A stretch of 64,000 nucleotides of DNA from Rapana venosa. Taxonomy: Eukaryota; Mollusca; Gastropoda; Neogastropoda; Muricidae. Positions 55,655-64,000 of this stretch are shown here, one piece after another (the first letter of the stretch is position 1; the number at the start of each line of letters is the position of its first letter). A model generated the notes under the pieces. The model saw nothing but the letters and a program-made list of their open reading frames with translations, made no database searches and was not told the DNA's origin. Location of the stretch: positions 10,046,535 through 10,110,534 of the forward strand of contig CM054135.1 in assembly GCA_028751875.1 (NCBI GenBank), given 5' to 3'. A program made the position numbers and the translations under genes.

Positions 55655-55852
55655 TGTCCTTCCCCTCGCGGCCCACCTCCATCACCGACGAGGTGTTTGC
55701 CTCCGAGACGGACCAGCGACGGCCAGCGGCCATGGTGAAGACACCAGAGGAGAACGAGGCAGCGGCGCAGCGGAAGAAAGAAGCGTTCATGCAGCTAGCG
55801 CAGGAGATGGACAGACTGGCGGACCTGCAGGAGGGACAGCTGCAGAGGGCAG
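55655..55852 (+). CDS. ANK: Ankyrin exon: C-terminal region with charged helix
   Basis: The acceptor is cttcactggccag (55642-55654) and the donor is GTACAG (55853). The 198 nt are phase 1 at both ends. The exon encodes SFPSRPTSITDEVFASETDQ, then RRPAAMVKTPEENEAAAQRK and KEAFMQLAQEMDRLADLQEG, ending QLQRA. The second half (ENEAAAQRKKEAFMQ onward) has the charge pattern of a long amphipathic helix. It is the last main-transcript exon found in the window. Its phase-1 end matches that of the alternative first exon at 62363-62639, so both can join the same downstream exon. Confidence 0.88.
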
Positions 55853-56649
55853 GTACAGACACACACACACGTGTCTAGCGGCCTGCACTGCTCATATGTG
55901 TGATGCATGTGATTTCTGATGTTGATGTTATGCATGGGAAGCGGAGATGTTTGCATCTTGTAAATGGATTTTTGTTGATTTTTGTGTTTTTTTTGTGTTT
56001 TATTGATGGGTTTAAAGAGAAATGAAATCTATTGTCTTCAAAATTAATTTTGAGGCTCATGGTTTAAAAAAAAAAACAGTATAATATTTTTTAATTGATG
56101 TTGCTTTACTCAAGAAAAGAAACCTCTATTAAAATGGTAATATTTTGAGCTCCTTTTTAAAAAAAAAAATTTTATTTTTATAAGGCATTTGTTTTCCATG
56201 TTCTCCTCTTGTGGTAAAGTTTTTTTCCTTTGAAAAATTAATTTTTTAAAATTTTTTTTTTTCTAAAGGATTTGTTTCAATTTCTCTCGTGTTAAAGTGT
56301 TTTCTGTTGAAAATTATTGTTTGCTCAGAAAACTGTAGACAGAAACAGGAATGGCAGTATTCTCGGTGTGTGTCACTTAATCTGATCAGTTGAAGCATGC
56401 ACATGAAAGTGTATCCGCATGTTTCTCACAGCATTCTGCATGTGGTTTTGGAGTTCCAGAGAGAAATATATAAGTTCCCAACCCATCCCCCTCCCTACAC
56501 TTTTATATATCTTTCCTGCAAAGGTTTTTCCCTACAAAGAGGGGGGGGGGGGGAAGCTCAACCACAATGATAAAAAACAACTAAATAAAAAAAACCATTA
56601 GTTTGCATTATGTTGTTCAGAGAAAGTTGAATTCAGCTGATCAGTCTTA

Positions 56650-56715
56650 ATAATAATAATAATAATGTATGGAATTTATATAGCGCTGAATCTTGTAAAA
56701 AAACAAACAAATCGA
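56650..56715 (-). mobile_element. SINE family C 3' end, inverted
   Basis: 'aataatgtatggaatttata' then 'tagcgctgaatcttgtaaaa' is the reverse complement of the family-C 3' end, with its att-repeat tail at the left. Confidence 0.8.
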
Positions 56716-57067
56716 AGTCATCTCTCTCCACTAGCCTACATCCTCCATGCCATGCCACTAACAATCTGCATAGTGATTCTCAGCTGTGTCTGTGATTGAA
56801 TAAAAATCAACACACCTACCTGTGTGGAGAATGAGAAGTGTGCAGTTTGATTCTGACCTCCCCTAGTGGCATGCTGGGGGCCCTGCCAGTATGAACAGCA
56901 CCCCCACCTTCTGGAAATTCCCTGCTAGGCATTCCCTCTTTTCTATCCCTCTCTCTTTGTTTGTACCTCGTTTCTTTTCTTCCTGTCACCAACTATTTTC
57001 TGCCTTCTTGGTCGTTAGTTCTCTTGCCTTTTTTTCCGGACAGACTTAAAAGATAACAGTTCTCTCC

Positions 57068-57180
57068 CAAGTCGGATGTGCTGGGCCTGACTTGTCAGGT
57101 GCTTAACAGCAGTGCAACACATTTTTACTCGTGTGACAGACAATGGTGGTTGCTATGTGAGTGTTCAAAGAAGAAGAAGA
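57068..57180 (+). repeat. Dispersed repeat 'R2'
   Basis: 'ggatgtgctgggcctgactt', 'gtcaggtgcttaacagcagt' and a GAAGAAGAA end match the copies at 28990 and 36618. Confidence 0.8.
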
Positions 57181-57339
57181 TTCTAACATGAGGCTCTATC
57201 ACTTTCCTCCCTGCCTCTATAGTTACTTGAGTGGTAGTCTTTGAGCTGAACAGAAATAATGTGTGGAATGCTTTGAGTAAATGTTTAAAAAAAAAAAGCA
57301 ACATACACTGCAACAAAGATGTGGACTAGCAGAAAGCAC

Positions 57340-57895
57340 ACTCTCACAACAGAGGAGCCCCAATTTCCTTGGCTATCTGTTTTGACAAAAAACATTATAA
57401 ATATCCTAGGTTTTTTTAGTCTTGTAAATATATTTGATGACAGTTTCATACCCTTGCATGTGGAAATCTGTTTTGGAAAAAAACCCCTAAATAGCCCAAA
57501 GTTTACTTATGGAAATCTGTTTTCACACAGCAAGATAAAAAAAAAATCAATTTATAGCCCAAATTTCTCTCGAAGAAAATTGTTTTGACATAAATATGAA
57601 TAGCCCAAATTTTCCTCTTGGAAATCTGCTACGTAAATAACCCCTGGAAATCTGTTTTTAACACATATAAATAACCCATAAATTTCTCTTGGAAACCTGT
57701 TTATGACACAAATACAAATGGCCCAAATATCGCCTCTGAAAATCTGTTTTTGACACAAATATAGATAAGCCATATTTCACTCCTGGAAACCTCTTTTTGA
57801 CATAATTATAAATAACCCAAATTTCACCTCTGGAAATCTGTTTTTGATGGTGTCATGAATAACCCACCCTTGAAAACCTGTTCTTGACACAAATG
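57340..57895. repeat. Degenerate tandem repeat (about 45-50 bp)
   Basis: About ten diverged units share 'aaatagcccaaatttc' with 'tcttggaaatctgttttgac'. Copies are old, with 15-25% differences by eye. Confidence 0.85.
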
Positions 57896-58705
57896 TATAA
57901 CAATAAGGTACAAGAAATGGTAATTGGAAAGAATCGGTTCATTGGAAGTTCAACTTCAACTGTAAAGACTAATTTAAAAAAAAATCTTTTGTTTGGTTTT
58001 GCTGTTGTGCCTACCCCCCTGCCCCGCCCCATCCCACCCTACCCCACCCGACTACTCAAATAGCAATTTTTAATTTGTTGATATTTGACACTGTATGTTG
58101 TCGTGTAAGTGTAACACTGAACTGAATGTGTTGGGTGTTTTTTCCCCATGCATTGTGGTGGCTTGTTTTTGATTATTGATTTTTTTTTGGAATGCCTTTG
58201 CAAGGTGATAGGTATGCAATATCTGTGTCAGTGCAGTACCTGTTTGCTTTCAAGTGTTGTGTGTGGATTTATTGGGTGTGTGTAATCTTAGTAACACTAC
58301 CGTACCCTGCCTGCCACCAGTCAGGTAAATGGTTTTTAGATGCCCGAGATAAGCTGTCACTAACGCGTTTCAGTGTTAGATCCCTTCATTCCCCTGTGTT
58401 ATCTCTGTCTCACTGTGGAGCTAGCTGATAGTCCACTGCTTTCTTTTGGATACATACAGACATACATACATACATACATACATACTTATGAGCATACATA
58501 CATGTTTGCATACATACATACATACTTCCATATATACTTACATACATATACCATTACATAGTTCTAACATAATTGTACAGATGCTCAAGCTTTCTCATGT
58601 ACACACAATGTAACAACACACACACACAATAGATTCTAACATACTTGTACAGATGCTCAAGCTTCATGTCACACACCGTACACGTACACACACACGTACA
58701 CAACA

Positions 58706-58747
<42 letters not shown>

Positions 58748-59729
58748 TCACTCACTCACTCTTTAACTACACACACACACATCCTTGCCAATACATACAC
58801 CCCCCCACTTTTAAACACATAGTTGTCTCATAGCCACACACATTTGCATACATGAGTGCATGCACACACAGGCATTCATGTATTCACACATTACCACAAA
58901 AGCTTGTTATGTATGTACTAGTACATATGCACATGCTCTTGTGCATCACACACACACATATGCACTACATACACACACACATATATCAGAATTTCAGTAT
59001 GATTTGCATGTGTGAACAGTTTGATTTTGGTGTTTTTGTTTTTGTTCTTTCTTGTACTATCATTAATATAAGAAAGCCTTTTTTTTTTTCTATGTGTAAA
59101 TGGATGTAGCATGATTTATTATTTTTTTTGCATGTTGTGAAAGTATCTGCTGTTGTTTGTAATTTTTGAAAAAATAATGTGTATCACAAAAAACCCAACA
59201 AGCTGAACTGCATGGTTTTTGTTGTTACTGTCTGGTTTTATGTTGTCCTGCTCCGCTGTGTGAGAAACAGAGTGATTGCTGTAAAGACTTTTTTATTATT
59301 TTAAAAGCACGTGAATCTGTGAGTGAAAGCTTAGCTTGAATATTTAAGCTTACATTTCACGGTATGTTTTTTGTTCTGAAAAAAAAAGTGTGCAAGTATA
59401 AAGCAGTATAAAGTAATCTGCAAGTATGAAGCAGTTTAAAGTGATGTGCAAGTATAAAGCAATATAAATTAAGTTTTGTTGATGCATTGGTGTATATAGT
59501 TGTGTTAGTTTACGATTAGTATGGGTAATATTTCTGTCTTTGTTTCTGTCTCTCTTTTTTGCTTGCCTGTCCGTCTGTCTCTATAAATAGCAAGATTGGA
59601 TTGCTCTCTCCCTGCCTATCTCTCTTGTCTTTCTCTCTCACTCTCTCTGTTGGTCTTTGTATTGTGTGTCCTTCTCTCTGCTTTGCCAAATTATTATTCT
59701 ATAGATTTGAACATTATGTATTACTTGTA

Positions 59730-59847
59730 ACACTTGCATGCACACATTTGTGTGCAGACACACGTGCGTGCACATACACGCACACACGCCCCATGTACAC
59801 AAACATGCATACGCACACTCACACACACACACACACCTCACCACCCC

Positions 59848-59878
<31 letters not shown>

Positions 59879-61100
59879 ACACATGGAACACATACAACAC
59901 GCATACACACAACACACTCACTCACACAGTACCTCCTCCCTCCTTCCCCCCCCCCCCCCCACACAAACACACCACATACACACACACTCCCCCTCACCCC
60001 CCCCCCACACACACTGCACACCACACACATGCACAGCCTCCCCCCCCCCCTCCTCCCCAACATCACACATACACACACACTCTAAATTCTAAAGAATCCA
60101 TGTCAGACTGTCCAAGGTATGTGATCAAACCTAATCAATAAAACGGCACATGGCAGTGGAGAGATGTGCGTCAGGTAACAGGCTGGCCACACAACACACA
60201 CACACACAACACACACCACACACACACCACACACACACACACACACACAAACACACACACCACAACAACACACACACACACACCAAACACACACACACAC
60301 AAACCACACACACACACATTACAAATACACACCACACACACACACACAACACATACACCACACCATACAACACACACACATACAGCACACACCACCACAC
60401 ACACATACATACACACACACACACACATACATCAACATACACAACACACAACACACACACACACACACCACACACACACACACACACACCACACACACAC
60501 CACACACACCACACACACACACACACACAACACACATACACACACCACACCACACACACACACACACACATACACACACACAACACACACACACCACATG
60601 CAACAAACACACACACACACACACACACACATGCACACACACACACACACCACCACACCACACACACACACACAACACACCCAACACACACACACCTACA
60701 CACACACACACACATACACACACACCACACAATACATACACACACATCACACACACTAACACTATGCCAACACACATACACACACACACTATCCCACCCC
60801 CCCCCCCACCCCCCCCACACACACACATCACCACACACATCAACAATCACCATCACCATCACACACACCATCACCCACACCCCACAACACATACACACCC
60901 ACCCACCAATAAAATAACAAAAAAACTGAATAACATATTGCTATGCCACACCCACACCACACTCACACACATACACAACTACCTCCTCCACCATCCCACC
61001 CCCCTCCCTCCTACCACACCACCACCCCCACACCACACCCACACACCCTTCCCACACACACCACGCCATGCACACTACTCTCACTCACTACAAACTACAC
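59730..61100. repeat. CA/C-rich simple-sequence block (1.4 kb)
   Basis: CA microsatellites with poly-C runs (59846-59866, 59945-59962, 60795-60818) and a nearly pure cacaca/caacac stretch at 60185-60780. His/Thr and Val/Cys frames come only from the repeat. Confidence 0.95.
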
Positions 61101-61384
61101 ACCCACCTGTGTAGAGAGAAAAAGGGCAGTCAGGTGTTGCCAGCCACACGTGGAGGTCACCGCCTTCAGCACAAGGATATTGACTGCCTTCACACGAACC
61201 AGCCACACATCCATCCTCCTCCTCCTTTTGTCCCCTAGGCTTCTGCCGCCCCAGGCAGTATAATATCTGTTCCCCCTCTTCTTGCTCTGATCTGCTCTGC
61301 TCTACCCTGCCGGTTTGTTATCAGAGGTTTCTGAGCCTTTTTTTGCTTCTTGTATTTCTTGTCCCTCCAAATCTGTTCAATTAA

Positions 61385-62025
61385 TAGGACTAAGTGTCGA
61401 ATATGTGTTCAGTTAACAGGAATAAGTGTCAAATATGTGTTCAGTTACAGGAATAAGTGTCAAATATGTGTTCAGTTACAGGAGTAAGTGTCAAATATGT
61501 GTTCAGTTACAGGAGTAAGTCTCAAATATGTGTTCAGTGACAGGAGTAAGTGTCAAATATGTGTTCAGTTACAGGAATAAGTGTCCAATATGTGTTCAGT
61601 TACAGGAATAAGTGTCCAATATGTGTTCAGTTACAGGAGTAAGTGTCAAATATGTGTTCAGTTACAGGAGTAAGTGTCAAATATGTGTTCAGTTACAGGA
61701 GTAAGTGTCCAATATGTGTTCAGTGACAGGAGTAAGTGTCAAATATGTGTTCAGTTACAGGAGTAAGTGTCAAATATGTGTTCAGTTACAGGAGTAAGTG
61801 TCCAATATGTGTTCAGTGACAGGAGTAAGTGTCAAATATGTGTTCAGTTACAGGAGTAAGTGTCAAATATGTGTTCAGTTACAGGAGTAAGTGTCCAATA
61901 TGTGTTCAGTTACAGGAGTAAGTGTCGGATATGTGTTCAGTTACAGGAATAAGTGTCCAATATGTGTTCAGTTACAGGAATATGTGTTCAGTTACAGGAA
62001 TAAGTGTCCAATATGTGTTGTTTGC
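61385..62025. repeat. 31-bp minisatellite carrying splice-donor-like gtaagt
   Basis: About 20 units of gtgttcagttacaggagtaa followed by gtgtcaaatat. Variants are gagtaag/gaataag, caaatat/ccaatat and agttaca/agtgaca. About two-thirds of the units contain gga|GTAAGT, a perfect donor hexamer, and each has ttacag, an acceptor-like end. The array lies 340 bp upstream of the alternative first exon. Confidence 0.96.
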
Positions 62026-62159
62026 CTCTTGATGTATTTTTCTTATTGGCTGTAAAAGATGTTATTATCTGATATGAAAGCTAAGATCAGGTTTCGTATG
62101 GGTTGTTTTGTTTAGTGATCAAGTCGTGTGATATTTTTTAATGTGGATCAATAGCTGAC

Positions 62160-62362
62160 AGAAAATTATTCAATGAGGGGGGAGAGGGGAGAGTGATGTC
62201 TTTCGGGGAGGGAAGAGGGGGGGAGAGGGTAGGGAGGAGACGAAAGGAGAAAGATATATATCTCAGGGAGGGAGGGAAATCAATTGATAATCTACCCAGT
62301 ATTGATCTTTGTGTTTTCCCTGGTGGGGAAGTAAGTAAGTAAGCGCGGGCCTGTGTGATGTC
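62160..62362 (+). promoter_or_regulatory. Possible internal promoter and 5' leader of the small-ankyrin exon
   Basis: A purine-rich stretch (gaggggggagaggggagag and ggagggaagaggggggga-like blocks) is followed by a TATA-like gatatatatc at 62253-62262. It lies about 100 bp before the ATG, so a start site near 62285 would leave a leader of about 75 nt. An out-of-frame ATG at 62358 overlaps the main start and would give an 11-codon upstream frame. This is assigned only because a first exon seems to follow. Composition alone is weak evidence. Confidence 0.35.
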
Positions 62363-62639
62363 ATGGCGCGGGAGTACTACGGTGGTGTGAAGTTTGGGGT
62401 GGTTGTGGCCTGCTTTCTCTCCGGGTCAGAGATGATGGTTCTCCTGGTCATGCTAGGCCTGCTCCACCTGTTCAACGCCCACCGAAGAGTGGTTAAAAAC
62501 GTGTGTGTGTGTGTTGGTGGCTTGGCTACAGAATCCGAGGAGCGGGAAAGCGTGAGGGAGGAAGACATCGTCAGGTCGACGAAAGAGGAAAAAACCAGCG
62601 CAGCCTTGCCTTCAGAGCAGTACCGTGCGCCCGATAAAG
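62363..62639 (+). CDS. Alternative first exon: membrane-anchored small ankyrin (sAnk1-like)
   Basis: The ATG has G at -3 and G at +4 (strong context) and an in-frame TAA 27 bases upstream (62336-62338). The 277 nt encode 92 codons and end in phase 1 at donor GTACAG (62640), the same phase and the same donor hexamer as exon 55655-55852. The protein starts MAREYYGGVKFGVVVACFLS, continues GSEMMVLLVMLGLLHLF as a hydrophobic segment (about residues 11-37, one Glu inside), then HRRVVK, and an acidic/basic tail (ESEERESVREEDIVRSTKEE) ending YRAPDK. Positive charges after the segment predict a cytosolic C-terminus. In vertebrates, sAnk1 arises in the same way from an internal ANK1 promoter, anchors in the sarcoplasmic reticulum and binds obscurin through the shared C-terminal exons. 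The family parallel is by architecture; sequence homology of the anchor is not claimed. Confidence 0.68.
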
Positions 62640-64000
62640 GTACAGCATGTGCAGATATTATCGCTGTGTGCACTCACACACCCTTGTGTTTGGACGTGCA
62701 TTTTCTCATTTTTCATTCACGCGTGGACTAACTGCATCCTTGTCGTTGAATGTTTTTGCCTTAAAGGCATTAACAGTATTATTTGGGGGTCGTTGTGTGT
62801 TTGCTGTCATCACCTCAAATTTACATTGTCATTTTCTGCTTTTCAAAAAAAAAAGAAAAGTGATTGCCAGAAGTATTGTTTGATCATTGTCATATCTGAA
62901 GTTATGGTCATACGTTTGATTGTGTACTTTTTTTTGGTTGGTTGTTTTTTGGTTGTCATTTTTTATGTGTTTGTTTTGCTCATGCCAATATTGTATTAAC
63001 ATTGTCACATGTGGTACAGTTTCATGTGTGGAACTTGTTTGTGTAACTATTTTTTTTGTTTTTGTGTGTTTGGGTTCTTCTGCTCCCAAGTCATACTTTG
63101 GTTGAAGCTGCATAGCCGTTGTGTGTAGTTGGTTTTTTTTAACCATGAATATCAGAACAAACTGTCAGCAGTTCACTCATTAGTGTCATCACCACAGTCA
63201 TGTTTTGTTTTGTTTTTCCCCTCCAAGTTTGATTTTGTTTTTAGGCTTTTTTAAAAAAGTCGTTTTCAGTCACTTTTTTCTTCTTCACAAGGTGTATTGT
63301 AGATCATGCACTAGCTTCTTAGTGTACAAAGAAAAAGAGAAGAAAGAAACCTTTTTCAAATTTCCTTTTTAAATTTAAGGGGACGGGATAGCTCAGTGGT
63401 CGGAGCACTCGCTTTCCCCCAGCCAAGTTAAGCAGCGTCGAGCGTGGTTACCAGTTGGATGGGTGACCGTTTGCGCGCCTTGGCTTCAGTACAGTTCCCC
63501 CAGTTCACCCAGCTGTCAATGGGTACCTGCCCTCTTTAGGGTCAGGGAAGGTAAAGCAGCGAGGGAGAGGAGATGGGCGCCGCCCTCAATATGCTGGCCC
63601 TAGAGAAGCTGAGGTCTCTGACACCTCGCTCCCCTACGACCTTATAGGTTATGGGACACCTTTACCTTTACCTTTTTTTTAAAATTTCACACAAAATTTT
63701 GATGTACATCCCTTTTTCATCTAAGTTTTGTTCAGCAACATTTTATGGAACCTTTCAGATAAGGAAGTTATAGAATATTTTTTAGTTTCTTAGTGAATGT
63801 AGAACATTTTAATGAAGTTTTTTAAAAGTGTACCATTTTGTTTGACATTTTGTGATTATGTTTTGTTTGGTCTGACAAGCATGTTTGACTTTTTGGAAGG
63901 CAACCTCTCAAAAACACTGTCCCTTTTTTGTCAGTTCTTTGTAGTTGGTGTGTGTACTTGCTTTCTTTTGCATCTTTATCACTGTAAAGAATAACACTAG
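62640..64000 (+). other. Intron (start), running out of the window
   Basis: T-rich unique sequence holds a full-length 5S/tRNA SINE (63383-63680). No further exon, stop or polyadenylation site of the ankyrin gene was found before the window ends. Confidence 0.75.
63383..63680 (+). mobile_element. 5S/tRNA chimeric SINE, longest copy
   Basis: The head gacgggatagctcagtggtc + ggagc has a tRNA-type A box. It runs into ccaagttaagcagcgtcgag, cgtggtta and gttggatgggtgaccg, which match the internal control region of eukaryotic 5S rRNA (box A, intermediate element, box C). A unique body follows (gggtacctgccctctttagg, taaagcagcgagggagagga, cttataggttatgggacacc), then a (ctttac)n-like tail and a T run. 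Copies are at 9289-9531 (+) and 37821-38052 (-), both cut within the 5S part. The combination makes this an unusual pol III element. Confidence 0.88.

Larger units (their letters stand above)
55853..62362 (+). other. Intron (first 6.5 kb), up to the alternative first exon
   Basis: AT-rich unique sequence (55880-57060) is followed by an R2 copy (57068-57180), a degenerate tandem array (57340-57895), unique AT-rich sequence, CATA repeats (58450-58550), CA/C-rich blocks (58610-61100), the 31-bp minisatellite (61385-62025) and a GA-rich stretch before 62363. I saw no ordinary exon here. Confidence 0.75.
1071..64000 (+). other. ANK: Ankyrin gene, 3' part (linker, ZU5-ZU5-UPA, death domain, C-terminal region); incomplete at both ends
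   Basis: Seventeen exons totalling about 2.98 kb lie over 55 kb on the + strand, followed by an alternative first exon. Translated in order they give a linker, two ZU5 domains, UPA, a death domain and a regulatory tail, which is the domain order of ankyrins after the membrane-binding ANK repeats. Signature peptides include [49 protein letters not shown] and LWVDKNREKAT. All exon junctions join in compatible phase except for a one-base discrepancy inside 5367-5555. Ankyrins couple ion channels, transporters and adhesion proteins to beta-spectrin beneath the plasma membrane. The ANK repeats should lie upstream of this window and the terminal coding exons and polyadenylation site downstream. Invertebrate ankyrins are co-orthologous to vertebrate ANK1/2/3, so no paralogue number is assigned. 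Confidence 0.95.

Noticed and set aside
61200..61262. Possible exon after cccctag at 61239
   Set aside because: The only donor (gtataat) gives a length out of phase with the neighbouring junctions and the peptide has no support.
62625..62999. 124-codon frame overlapping the small-ankyrin donor
   Set aside because: It runs through the donor into T-rich intron; composition is non-coding.
63420..63480. A functional 5S rRNA gene
   Set aside because: Only about the middle-to-3' half of 5S is present, joined to a tRNA-like head and a SINE body; it is a SINE.

Overview
This window is eukaryotic nuclear DNA. It has large introns, canonical GT/AG splice sites, very abundant microsatellites and minisatellites, and several SINE families driven by RNA polymerase III. 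The repeats (a tRNA/5S-rRNA chimeric SINE and a SINE with a conserved box around 'gggagagcagcc') and the protein sequence suggest a lophotrochozoan, most likely a gastropod mollusc. That placement is inference from memory and was not searched.

The window holds one gene on the + strand: the 3' two-thirds of an ankyrin, the adaptor that links membrane proteins to spectrin. The ankyrin repeats lie upstream of the window and the last exons lie downstream. I reconstructed 17 exons from splice sites, reading phase and protein similarity; all phases are compatible except for one exon with a frame break. Layout: a 195-residue linker exon with Trp repeats (1071-1655); a pre-ZU5 linker exon carrying the frame break (5367-5555); ZU5-N in three exons (16625-16849, 18224-18378, 19721-19932); ZU5-C (24652-24856, a 24-nt microexon at 29468-29491, 35984-36080); the ZU5-C/UPA boundary and UPA (36959-37187, 38132-38383); a short UPA-to-death-domain linker (40622-40700); the death domain (41536-41739, 42807-42935); and the C-terminal regulatory region (47393-47490, an 18-nt microexon at 48857-48874, 52149-52233, 55655-55852). 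Exons are GC-rich; introns are AT-rich or simple sequence. No long open frame lies between the UPA and death-domain exons, where vertebrate ankyrin-B and -G carry their giant exon.

The most interesting find is at 62363-62639. It is an apparent alternative first exon with a strong Kozak context and an upstream in-frame stop. It encodes a hydrophobic anchor followed by a basic then acidic tail, and ends in a phase-1 donor, the same phase as the last ordinary exon. This is the layout of vertebrate muscle small ankyrin-1 (sAnk1), a membrane-anchored isoform made from an internal promoter and the last ANK1 exons. Two weaker candidates are at 15037-15054 (6-codon microexon or alternative start exon) and 24080-24109 (10-codon basic cassette or alternative terminal exon).

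Introns make up about 95% of the window. They hold minisatellites with units of 24, 31, 46, 60 and 99 bp, a 0.8-kb CT tract, long CA/GT and poly-G/C blocks, three SINE families, two unclassified dispersed repeats, a LINE 3' fragment on the - strand and one AT-loop inverted repeat. Several arrays abut splice sites, and the 60-bp array has a unit that includes the 3' splice site itself.
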